From Membranipora membranacea (Eukaryota > Bryozoa > Gymnolaemata > Cheilostomatida > Membraniporidae), in NCBI GenBank assembly GCA_914767715.1, contig OU612075.1, positions 14,260,001 through 14,324,000 of the forward strand: DNA of 64,000 nucleotides. The letters run 5' to 3'. The position numbers and the translations under genes are program-made. Shown in pieces: positions 25,205 through 55,800 of this stretch. How positions within the stretch are numbered: position 1 is the first letter of the stretch; every line of letters starts with the position of its first letter. A model generated the notes under the pieces. It saw only the letters and a list, made by a program, of their open reading frames with translations. It had not been told where the DNA came from and did no database searches.

Positions 25205-26661
25205 GATTGACAAAATTACTCTAGATGCTGCAAAGCGAGATTCACCGTAACATCCTCTGATGATACTCTATGACAGATGTCAGCGGAACTGTTTCCATAG
25301 CCAGAACAAAGCCATAGCAACGCTGCCCCTCTGATCACCAACTGTACAATCGAATTATGAAATTGATGAATTCAGGTAAACAATGAAGACTTATGTCAGC
25401 ATATTGTCAGCTGAACACAGGGGAGACCAGGGACTGAAAGTGTGTAGACTAGGGTCCTTCAGACAAAATTACCAACGAGTATGAGGGGACTGACCTGTAC
25501 CGCACACAAATCTCAAATAAAAAAGTATATGTCCTATAATTGCAAACGGCAGTAAAATAAACTGAAAATTATGATTAGTTAATTCAAATACTTGAACGAT
25601 GAAGCATAAATGGAATCATTGAAGAATGCTTACTGAAATTGCTACTGAAAGGTCAATGTCATGAAATTCGATTGAGGCGCTGATCGTCTCAGGTCTGCCA
25701 GTAAGTAAGCTAATTGTATGCGAATATACTGTGTAATGGAATAAATACTTTATATTATTTATTGTTACCATAATGTCTACTGGTTATAAAAAAAACCTGA
25801 AAATATGTCTCGTAAAATCCACCTAATATAACAATGAAGATCGGTATCATCACTAGAGTCTACATGTGAAAAGTCATCAGGGTCATTTAGGCAATAATAT
25901 TTTTAGAAATTACATCCTACCATATAGAATTTATCGTAATGATATTGCTTATTAAAAACCTTGAGCAGTACATCTGCTCGACACCTACAAATATTAAGAA
26001 ACACTTCTTTACAAACAAAAGTCCCTCATCATTACTAGGCTAAAAAACTCTTCGATCAGCAAGTTTTCTCAATAATCTGGCTGGACCAGTTTCAAAAACT
26101 TCAGAATAAAATAATAGACTTCTAGCTTGATCTAATTATCTTCTACATCGAAAGATTCGCAAAACGAAAAAATGGTGCAAATTCATAATATGGAAGCCTA
26201 AAAAATGCATGACGCTCATCAGATAGATAGTAAACTATAGTTAATATGGTAGTCAGTGATAAAGTAGACCAGGAACGTGCCCGATGCCCATCAGGAGGGC
26301 AACCCGCCTCTTCATATGTTGAAACCTCCTCATTCAAATCATGACCTAAAATAATCAAGGTTAGAATGTCAGTCATCTCCATCATCAGTCATGATAATAC
26401 AATGTACTCGCAAGCCAAATAGGTCCATAAACAAAATCGTAACATATTATAATTTAATATATAATATATGGTATATTATATATATATATTCATTCGTAGG
26501 TCAACTATCTAGCTCAAGTTTGAAAAGCTGACTATTTATCATGTAAAATGTTTTGTAATCTTGTCTATACCAATCGTATCAACTCTCTAGGTATGTACTA
26601 ACTATTTACAATCATATAAATATATTATAGACATGTACCTGTATAAGTAGATAACTACCAC
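25205..26661. other. Intergenic between lectin-receptor 5' end and CYFIP 3' end
   Basis: The two genes run head to tail on the minus strand. I see no supported exon. Possible CYFIP poly(A) signals on the minus strand are ATTAAA (TTTAAT near 26453) and AATAAA (TTTATT near 25762). A short AT-dinucleotide stretch lies around 26450-26490. Confidence 0.35.
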
Positions 26662-44829
<18,168 letters not shown>

Positions 44830-45453
44830 GCTGACAGCCGACTGTAACAAGCGAGCAGGTCACTCACTAGAAACCAGAGAAAATCATATCAACCTGCAGT
44901 CAGATCCAGCAGGATGAGAATATAGAGATAGTGTGTTTGAGATATTCTTATTTGGTATGATGGTAATGGTCTTAAAGTTACGCGAAAAGCCCTAGGCCAA
45001 GACCCTAAGTGCACAACCCAAAACACTCCTATCATAGATGGTGTTGATTATGTGACGCTATAGACTCTATTCTACTTGCGAGTAAGAACAAGTTTGTTCC
45101 CATTGTGATACTTAAGAAGTGTATCATACTGCCGGGCCTATATACCTGACTTTTACAATATCACTCCGCCACCATAGATGGAACAAGCCTGTTCTACTTG
45201 TAAGTGAGGTAAGGGCAATGGTCTAGCTAGGGGCCAAGCAATACATAGTTTCAAAGACACATTGATTGTGGCCATACTATTACTATCAGAGTAATCGATA
45301 AGTGATTCAATTATTGTAAAATTTCTCTGATCCTATTATCAAAAGGAAGGAAAGTCCAAATAAGTTGACATAATAGTAGTAATGTGGAAGGAAGTTAATG
45401 AGTATGTATATATATTAAGAGCGGAGTGTGCCCCTAGTGTCACAGGTCTACTC

Positions 45454-45540
45454 CACAGCTGGGACTCCAGCAATGTTCGACTTCCCGCCTTTGGTTATAA
45501 CCTAAGGGGATAGTCAAACATTGCAGTGATCCTGGCTGTG
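45454..45540 (+). ncRNA. Candidate pre-miRNA hairpin
   Basis: An 87-base hairpin: arm 45454-45482 pairs with 45512-45540 along 29 positions with four symmetric mismatches (plus G-U pairs), no bulges, and a loop of about 29 bases whose base may pair further. Arms of about 22-24 bases such as GGGACTCCAGCAATGTTCG and GTCAAACATTGCAGTGATCC would give a Dicer-like duplex. I do not recognise a known miRNA family. The strand is not determined by the sequence. A small transposon hairpin is the main alternative. Confidence 0.4.
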
Positions 45541-46400
45541 TGGTCTGAGTGTTACTACTTTCTCCTCCTTCCTTGATACCTCTACTATTACTAAGCTAGT
45601 AGAAAGTAGTGAATTTAGTAGTCTCTATCATTATTATTCATCAGAAGATTGTAAGCTTTGGCCACTTTGGGTAGATAGTATTAAATAATAATATGTCATT
45701 GTAAGCATAGACTTAGTATACTAGTATCCTACTATCTAGTATATCAATTAAATTCTATGATTGTTTGTAGCTGTGTGTGTTGTTGTGTGTTATTATTTTG
45801 TCATATATGCAACCTGATTGGCATTCAATAAAAATAACTTCAAACAAATTGAAACTGAAGGGTAGACACTCTCCTAGTGAGCTAGCACAGTAATGTTCAG
45901 GCCTCCAAATGACTAAAGTGTGACATAACTTACAGATTAGGAGATGATCTGAAGAAAAATCTTTAAACTATTATTTTACATCCAGACTGTGCAGTTAGAA
46001 ATATCAGTGTCAATCTCCACTTCCTGTTTTGCTGATTTTCAATTGGCTCATTTTTTTCAATAAGCACCGCCCCAACCAAATCCCCATTGAAGGTCGGAAA
46101 GTTGTATTGTTATCTTATTCAGTCAGTGTAGAAACTATCAACTATTTAAATGGTCAACCTCAAGGTCAAATATTCAGAACAGATTTCAAGATCAAGCTGG
46201 ACAGATCAGAGCAGTGTTGCAGTAACTTGCACCTTTTTTTCATGCAGACCAAGTAGTGCAGACGCACAGTGAGTATTTAGAAATTGCACATCCATTGACC
46301 TATTATCAGACAACTGTAACATTCTATCTTAACAGGGACAAACACATTAGTTAGTAAAGCAGTAGCACAAAAGAATTACCTTGATGATTGGTTGGTGCTG

Positions 46401-46428
46401 TGTATTGTATGTATGTATGTATGTATGA
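46401..46428. repeat. GTAT microsatellite
   Basis: A short run of GTAT tetranucleotides in the CYFIP-CLOCK interval. Confidence 0.8.
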
Positions 46429-46599
46429 TGATGTTGTTCAGTTACTTAGTAGTCAGTTACTGAAAACTAAACATAGCAGCATCCATGAACATTGTGACTA
46501 CATTGTGACTGATTATAATAGTGCAGCTAGAGTATGTGAGTAGTACAGAGACCAGCATACCAATTATTTTTGTACATCTTCCTGATGTATACCTGCTAT

Positions 46600-46703
46600 A
46601 TGAGCCCCTGTCTGTGACTTACCTACCTTAATTTTGCAAATCCAGTGTGGTCTACTGGATATTTACAAAATGAATGTTTGTGACGCCAAGGACAGGGGCT
46701 CAT
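46600..46703. repeat. Two-part hairpin, about 104 bases
   Basis: Outer stem ATGAGCCCCTGTC (46600-46612) pairs with GACAGGGGCTCAT (46691-46703). An inner stem TTTTGCAAATCCAGT pairs with ACTGGATATTTACAAAA, allowing a 2-base bulge. The segment between the stems is weakly paired, so this fits a miRNA precursor less well and could be a small ncRNA or transposon remnant. Confidence 0.6.
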
Positions 46704-49700
46704 GACCTGCCATTATCTCAGACTCATGTCTGGCCTGGGATAGGTGGGTCGGAGGGCCGCAAGCCACAGCAAATAAAGTAGTGTCGGATGGTTTGGTGCA
46801 GCTACACGCCGCTTTTTTGTCTTATGTCAACCACAGAGACGATGTGTTGGTTGCCAAGAATTGACATACCAGTAGTTCTGTCAAGTTATCACGCAAAGTT
46901 AAATCAGGCTCTTGCACATGTTTTGTTTGAGAGTGTCGCAGATCACCTTCAAAACACACTGTGGCGGCAATTAAGCACACAGTCCTGTGTTGGTGGCGCT
47001 TCAAAGTAGTCGTACTTGCAAGCCCAAGACATACCAAGGCAAATGTGTCTCACTCACTTACAAACAGTCCCTAAAGTAACCCAGCCAGCACCATGACTTA
47101 ATTATGCATGACAACGAGCATTGCAGAGATATTCAATCCAACTTACTAATCAGTTTTTCTCAAATCTTTTGTTTGCTTCCATTGTCGAAGTCTAGTGTTA
47201 TAATGGAAATCACCGGTTTGAGAATATCTTAAAGATATCGCCAACGTCAACAATTAAATTCTCTTTTTCACCAAATATAGTTGAGAACTCCATTTGACCA
47301 TGTGCGCTTTCATAAGATTTAAGTGGAATTTGCTAGTGATCAAGGCCCCTGGGGTTGTAGTTATTGTCACTGGAATGCATCTATGTCTCCTTATAATGTA
47401 ATGTAAAATGGTTCAATCATATTTATTGCGCCTAATTTGGAGGCGTGACAGACTTGGTTGTAAGATGTTGCTCGTTCTAAAATTGTTTCCAATAATCTTT
47501 AACTTTGACATATTTCTATGTAGCTGAACTTGTTCCTCTTATTGACTGATATTGATATCTGTAACCCTTTTCTCACACAGGTCCAGGAGTGACAATCAGC
47601 TTATCTTAACTTAGCTGTCAGTGCCCCGATTTATAATCCTAAGTGTCAAAATCTGTTATTCTGAGGTAGGTAAAGTAGTTCAGCTAATATTCTGTAAAAT
47701 AACAATATGAAAATTCTTTTGCGATCACATTATATCTCCCATATATCAAAACCACAAATATCTTACTTTAGCAGTCAGCATAATCAGTCAGGATATATCC
47801 TTACTCTGCAATAATAACATCTGCCATGTAATTTGCGAAACAGATTTGCATATGACAAAAATAATCACGGGAGAATATGACTTTTTTCACTCCTCGACCG
47901 TGTATTCACCGTGGTTTGGAAAGCTCGGACAAACCCGCAGCACTTAAGTTTCTCGCATTGTGAAACCATGTACTTATATGACACTACACTTATACACTTT
48001 ACCATACCAGTCGCTACATATTCTATGTAAACAGTATAGTGGTGAAATAAACTGCTGCATCAAGGCGTAGGAGTCCTGTGTAATGGAATTAGAGGTGCAG
48101 GGTTTGCATCTAATTTTTATCTGCTGACTGACAAAGTCTATGTACTTCGCTACGGTCACCAGTGTGTCCTAAAGGCATTCTAGTCCAAATTCTGAATTAG
48201 GAAGGCCTAAAAATTGTTAACTTAGCGTTTTGAATGCTAAATTTTTCTGTATATTCTACAGAGCTCTCTCTGGTAAATTCAGATTGAGTTGATTGCAGAG
48301 TAACTGTCGCCTGCTCATTGGTAAACAAACTGGCCTGAATGTTGACAAGCGATCAATCAGATGCGCAACCTCTGTATATGTAAGTATAATCATATCATGA
48401 GATACATACAGAAACCGGTCAAGTATTCAAAAATAACTCCACAGCTTATGATTAACTTGATTGATTGATTCTTTCCTGTAACCCAGCGTAGGCCTACCCT
48501 GATTTATTGCACTTTTTCATATTTGGCATTCTTGGTTCATCACTGTAATTCTTCAAGCGAAATTAACCCTGTGGTAATGACCTGAGGGTTGTTATGCTTT
48601 TTCTCGACCATAAATGCTTCTAACACCAGAGGCTACATCCTTGATGAAGCCTTAACCTGAAGCTAAATCCAGATAAACCCTGTTAGATACTTGGCATAAT
48701 CCAGATATTCAGATTATTGTCAAAGATTCATCGATCTATCTCTGCTTACTCTGGTCTGAATTCAAAGATTTCTGAAAGGTTAAAACTATCTCATCTATTC
48801 AAAATGATGGATCCCCATGTTGTTTACCAAAATAAACTATCATACTGTGGTTTGAAATATAATTATTATAATGGCTGGTGTAGGGAGATCTGGTAATATG
48901 TGATGAGGACAGCCTAACTGCCTCGTCCATGAAGCTCGTGATTGCGTGGAATTAAAACAATGATAATTAGATTATCACTTCATTGCTGGAGAGCATCCAG
49001 AATATTTCTGCGCTGGAATTTCCGCGAGAATAATAGTTCAGGGAATGATTTGACAATTTTCCTTCAACATCAGTAGTTGTAAAGTTCTCCATATTCCACG
49101 TTTTGTTTGCTTCTCTCATGTCTTTAGAATCATTGGACCAAGAAGAGGAGAGTTCCCAATGTAGACTCCAGTCGTTATCAAATTTATTGCATCATTCCTC
49201 ACGTTGTTACTGTTCTCTTTATATTTGGGTTACCTATAATCAGGTTCTGTAGCATAGGTTATTGTTACATTGTCATAAAATTCACACAGTCTACCACTTC
49301 AGCACGATGTGTTGAGGTGATGACATCCTCGCTTTCATTGAGCCTCTCAACGGTATTAGCGGTTCCAGTGAAACCCTTTCTCAACCGGCGAAGAACTTTT
49401 CTCATTTGAAAGTTTGGTTGTATTAATTATGAAAAAAGGTTGTTGTGTAACAGCTCGATATTGGAACCTGTGTTCAAGGCGATATATACATGGATAGCTC
49501 TCAGACCCTCTCACTACAGAATACTACCACTCTTGGTGAGATGTGCAGTGCCAGAAGCACTTGATGCATCCAGTTAAGTGACGTAAAAATCGAAAATTTG
49601 ATAAGATTCGAGGTATTGAGCAAAAATAAAAATCTTACCCTGTACAGACACACTGTACTTTACTGTTGGTATTGTATATTTCAGGCGCTACACTGGTTCC

Positions 49701-49814
49701 TATGAATGAATATACACCCAATCATTAATTAGACAGTTGATAGAAAACATGAATGAGATTGACAGACATCAGCTGGACTTATGATATGATAATCAGAAGA
49801 CTCAGTAACCCACA

Positions 49815-52800
49815 ATGAATTATGGGAAACGCAAACTGCCCCCAGCCACCTACCAATCCAGGTAAGGGTTTCAATCATTTTGCTTTCCGCAAGTTTTTCT
49901 GTCATAAAACTGTTTGTGTTCCTAGTTTTCTGACTAGCTGTTTTCCACCAGGTTACCCACTTCTTCAAACCTTCCTGAATTGATATCATATTGACCGACT
50001 TCATTTAAGCTTATCGCGTAACCAATTTCCTTGCTAAGTTACGTATATCCATTTGTGTCATCTTATCTTGGAACATTATTGGGATCAGATAAAAATGCTA
50101 CGCAGGTTGTAACTGCATTGCTTTTTGACCCTGGCAATGTTAGCTGCATATTGCTTCCATGAAAGTTTCATGATAGCTAAAGTTAATCTCACTCTGACTT
50201 ATTTCCTGTAAGGTCCCAAATTTCTTAGAAAAGGGTGAATGGGCCTGTCCTCATGGCTGAACCTGGTCAGGAATTTGACAGCAGGAATGTTATAGTTATC
50301 ATACTGGTATGATATATTTGTGGTGAGGTCAGGAACAGAAACAACCGAATTATAAGAAAATTTAAACTGTTATCCACACCATCTTTTCAACCCAGGTTGA
50401 ATTTCCTTACAAATGGTTATTTATTGTTTATCCATACACTGGGAAAAGATATAGGCAATGTCTACTAAGAAAACCTTGAGGAATCACTATTGTTGACAGC
50501 CCTCTTGAAGCACCGACCTTCAGTTGTCAGCATAAGAGTGTCTCCTTGTAAACGCACAAACAAAAATACTGTTATCAGTGGTTAGACTACGCCCAAACTT
50601 AGGTCGTTCACTTGTCAACAATTTGTCTATTTTGAGACACACCTGCAATTCCATCGAATTCTGTTGTTGCTGTGAAATTGATTGACAGAGATTTTTTTGC
50701 ATGTAGTTATGCAAATTTCTGTCAAAATCTGGGCACAATCATGATGTTTTCCATGCAACGCCTTCCTCTTACAATAATAAACATTTTTTTATAATGGATA
50801 TAATATGCTATGATTGATCTCCACGAAACAAATGATGTTATGCAAATGAAATTCTATTTTTTCCAACTTAATTTTAGTTTCAATGCTGATGTTGGCTCAT
50901 CTTCGGATGCACTTAAAGATGAGACAGTTAAAAGGTTAGTGACCAATTTGTCAATGGCAGAGTAATTTCTCAGCATAGACATATAGTACGTATGCATGCC
51001 AAGGGGAAATTGGCCGATGCAAACATGTCCTATCGGCATATGCCAACACATTTTTTGGATATGCATCCTTACTCTGTATGATATCAAGCTTGGAATATTA
51101 ATGTAAAGGTTAGTATATTAAGAGTAGGATGACTAGTAAAAGACGGCCATAATCTATAAAAATAACTCTTTGCTTTTCAATACAACACTGTACGCGACGC
51201 AGCATCACCTCTCTAAGTCTTATTGATGTATGTTGTGTTCTGTATTTGGTCAATCTCAATTTCACTTCTAGGAAAGTTTACATATCTTGTTTGCATTTTT
51301 TTAGGAAATTCCGAAATCTCAATGAAAAGAAAAGAAGGGATCAATTTAATATGCTTATCAACGAGCTGTCTGCTATTGTATGCTCGGCAGACTCGCGGAG
51401 AATCGATAAAATCACCGTGCTGGAACAGGCTATACAGTTTCTCGAAAACCATAAGGGTTAGTCTGAGCCCCCCCAGATTTTTGCCCCTCGTCCTCGTTCC
51501 TGAGCTGTAAATTAGAAAAAACCTTCTGTATAAATGAGCAGTTATAATGACCTGAAATTGGTGACAATTGGTAAATTGTTAGCTAAGTGAGTGTGACAGA
51601 ATTTCAAAATACAAAGACGACTTATCTAAACCATCCACCTGCAGCTATATTTGAGAATCACACAGGTTAACGCTTACTTATAACTATAATAGATGTCTAC
51701 TGCGATTTCGCAAAACTGATCATGAGCAAATTGCATGGCAAATCTCCCTCCAACCTATGATTAATATTGTTATGAAGGGCTTCGGCAATCTTTTTTAAAT
51801 CTCATCTTTGGTCAATGTTTTGAATGATTGCCATGCAACTTTTTGACCGATTTACAGAAGCAGAGTCTAACCTGAACGAGACGGTTGTATCCTATAGCTG
51901 GAAGCCTTCGTTTCTCTCTTATGATGAGTTTATGTACCTTATGTTAGAGGTAGGTTCTCAACAGCAACACGCTCTTAGTCCACCTTGCCCCTCTAAACAA
52001 ACACCAACTTGCTAACTACCCAAAACCCTTAGGGTGTGTATGATAGCAGCAAAGTCTGAGAAAGTTTGATCTTCTGTATGAAGTATACTCATGTTGGTGG
52101 TTCTACCAGTTCCACATAGTAAACCATCTCATCTTTTAGTTATTTTCCGATGACAGTGGATATAATAGTTATGCGTAAATGCGTAAACTTGCACATATGC
52201 AGCATTTGGGTTGCTGTCTTGAGTATTCATAAATAAATAAAGAAGAAACTGCAGGATAATTCTAGGATGCTTCCATATCATTACAAATGATTCCAGTGAG
52301 ATGGAAGCATATAAAAATTATGATGCAGTTTCTTCGTATTTACTTACGAATACTTGACGCAGCAAACCAAATGTTGAAAAAGTGCAAGTTTACAAAATGT
52401 GTATCGATAGCCGAAGAAAACTGCTCACACCTATCATACCCGCTGTCATAAGAATATAACTAAAAGGTTATGTTGCGGTATGCCCCTCTGGTACTTTGGT
52501 TCTTTCTCTTGATTCCCCTGACGACATCCTCTCAAATTAGAGAATGCCTAACAGCCCTCTGGGGAGCTGCTGGTCATGAGGCAGAATAAGGCTGTCTGTA
52601 AACTTTTACACGCCTGATCGTGAAACTCAATAATGTTATACTCTGCTCATTTTGCTAGATGTGTGATTTTGTTATAATCGTTTGTTCGTTGAAGTGTCAA
52701 CGGCTGCGTCATTATTTTAATCGTGTCATGTATATGTATACCATTCACGTTTCAATTTTTACTTCACAAACTTCAACAACAAGATTTTGCTACAAACAGT

Positions 52801-55800
52801 GAAGATATTCCCCAAGTAGAGCAACACTGGTCTTCTTGCCTGTTTCTAAACTGTAAGCAGTACAGACAAACACTGGTGATTAGTGTGATACAGGCCTGTC
52901 TATACAATGATTATTTTACCACTTTTATTGGCTGTACGGCAATAATTATAATCTTTGGTATGACCATTAATCATTGCAGGCTATGGATTGTGTAACAGTT
53001 GGACTGGATGAGCAGGGTACTATGAAACTGTTATCAGATAACGCTCAACAGAAGTTTGGCCTTGGTCAGGTCAGTAGCACTACATATACATAAGTTTGTA
53101 CACTGGCCACAGGGTTCTCAGAAGTAGCAATACAATATTAGTGATAAGCATAATAAAAGTATGTGCTCTGCGCGCAATCCCCGATGTTGGTACATTTGCA
53201 ATGCGCGAGGATTGTAACCCTACAAAGTTAACTTGAGCTTATTAATGGACTGCCTAAAGCACTAAGACAGACCGCAGCATGATACCACTCTCAGTCTCAA
53301 GCGTAACAACTTGAGCTTATTGCTATAGAATATATTGGTTACCAGGGTAACGACTGATGGTTTATCTGACCGACATGATTTATCTATGATTATTATTAAG
53401 CCTGTCGGAATCTAGCCAGGTCATTATCACCGAGTGTTAGGGCATTGACCTTGCGTTCATCCCTCAGAGGAGGCTTTTTTATCTATTCATCAATTACTAC
53501 TTCTATCATATTACAGTGGCGACACAGCCAAGACGTTTCAGACATTCCTGATTTATGAGCCATGACTTTGAAATTGGACAAAAAATTGAGAGTGTTTCGC
53601 CATCATCCTTATGTTGGTTCATGTTTGTAGGAGGTGGTTGCGGAGGGGCGAAGGCTACAAGAGTTTGTCGGAGACACTACTGTTGTAGCTTCGCTCTTAT
53701 CTGCCACTATAGAACAACCAAAGAAACTCTTTGAAGGTGTGTAGTGTGTACTCATTATCCACTTTTGCCCGACGACAAGATCACAGTCCAAATATGATGC
53801 TCTTTTAATCATAACCAAGGTGCCAATTTCCATTTAACTTGGGGGAACAGTTCACGAAGATCATAAATATGAATGTAATTTATGTATACATGTAGATATG
53901 ATAGAAATTAAATTGTGCTGTATTGAGCTGTGATGTTTTTAATTTTGAGCACCAGCGGTGTATCAAAGCAAGCGTGCTACGACTAGGCAGCAGCAGCAGC
54001 ATCTGCAAATAAGAAGTGCCTATACGGAAGAACGCAGTCTTGCTGTTGTAATAGCTGTGCAAGTGTTTTGCACTCATAGGGAATGCTATTAGCTATGAAA
54101 TGAGAACACAAAACATGGATGACAAAACGAGAGTGAACTGGATTTACATGTTCATTTTGACATTTTTATTCTGTGCGCTCAAAAGTGGACATAGCACCGA
54201 GTTGGACACTGTTGACACCTTTTGTTTCCATGAGATACCAACAGATTCCCCCAACTTTAGGGTTGCTCTTACACGAGTTACTTGCTATAATGGACCCTTC
54301 GTTATTGGTGGGTTAATGTTGGTATGAACAGTTTAATTTGGGTTGTTACTGAGAGAATGTAACCTCTATTTGGGAATTGCCAATAAATAACCCTAATGGT
54401 CGAATAACATGAAATTTTCAATTGCAACTTAAACAGGTCAAATGGGACTATAAGACTAGTACCAATAAAAGAGTAAGTTCTACTGAGGAAGCTCCCTCTG
54501 CTGGTTTGCTGGTTTTATAAACATGACAGTGTGAATGTTAGCAGTGATATTTATCTCTACGTATTTTTCGTACCTGTAGTTGAGGCGTTGATATCTAGTG
54601 ACCCGTTATCAGAAGCTGGAGCTAGATTCCAGGCTATAGATCTCCTGTTTGTACCTGACTCTGACTCAAACCCTGCTAATAATCAACCCTCACCTCTTCA
54701 TAACTGTATCATGCAGGTAAGGAGTAAAGTTTGAGTGCTGCGCTAAAACAACACCTGGGACTAGACTCATACTTGAGTCATGCTGACCGTGCCACCGAGT
54801 TCAGATTTAAATAAAATGTGTGATAACATGCAGGGTGTCAGTGAATACTGGAGTTATTGTTATTTTGATGAGGTAAAGCTTATGTCAGCAGCCAGGCACG
54901 TAGGGGAGATTGTTAGTTCACACCTCATCTTCCGATCTCCTTCATAAAGAATCAGAATAATCATTTATTAGCTGTTTCACACAAAACCTCCTGGTACGTC
55001 TAGTTATGCTGAGTGAATGAGAAGCTCCCCTCTGAGAAGAGAAACGGTTCCTTACTCAGCCAATCAAATCCTGTGTTAGACAGTAATAGGCTGCCATTGT
55101 TACTTCCATTGTTATGCTATCGATTTTTTACAGTTGAAGACCCCCTCTTTGACGAAAGAAAGCTTTGGTTCAGAAGAAATGGTATTTAAAGGCAAATACA
55201 GCTTAGAATGGAAGGTGCTTTATATGGAGAACAAGTGAGTACACACCCTGCCCTCAGTCTAAACCTGGTGTGCCATGCCAAAAAAATGGTGCAAATATTC
55301 AACAAAATATGAAATCTTGGGTGTTGTCTTGTATATGAGCAGAGGGCATGTGGGTTAAGTCATCTCCTGAGGCAATGGGTGGGAGGCAGTTTGTTCATCT
55401 AAGCCACAAACAGTGTTTGCAAGATTGATCCCAGGTAGAGAAAATAAAACTGAGAGTAATCAAGTAAGTTAGGGTTAATCTACGCTTATTATTAACCAGC
55501 AGACTTATAAGATGCTAAATCATCTACGGTCTGTGGTAAGACTGAGATGTCACCAATCCGTCTGCTTCCATCTCCAGGCCTTACGACATCAAGATCCCAT
55601 CAATCTCTGCCACATACTCCTCAAATGAACTGGTACATAGTTATTGGCCCCAGAACCTGTTATATAGGAAGCAGGACACATACCGATGAATCACGAAAGC
55701 GATACGACCACGTCTTTACCGCATTTCTATTCTGAGTGTCATGTCGCATCGTTGCTAGTATGATAGGTTGACATGTACCTTTCAATCTCTAAAGTATTTT

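Larger units (their letters stand above)
44830..49814. other. Divergent intergenic region between CYFIP and the CLOCK-like gene
   Basis: About 5 kb separate the two start codons, which point away from each other, so the promoters of both genes should lie here. I see no supported coding exon. It contains two strong hairpins (45454-45540 and 46600-46703) and a GTAT microsatellite (about 46401-46428). Confidence 0.45.

Noticed and set aside
26143-26385. 80-codon minus-strand frame with a Tyr-rich C-terminus and a possible splice acceptor before it
   Set aside because: No recognisable family, no matching donor exon and no signal peptide; it falls in the gap between two well-defined genes and is most likely chance.
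46788-47037. Overlapping open frames on both strands near 46.8-47.0 kb
   Set aside because: Neither translation resembles a family and both lack splice context; they are probably mutual shadows in non-coding DNA.
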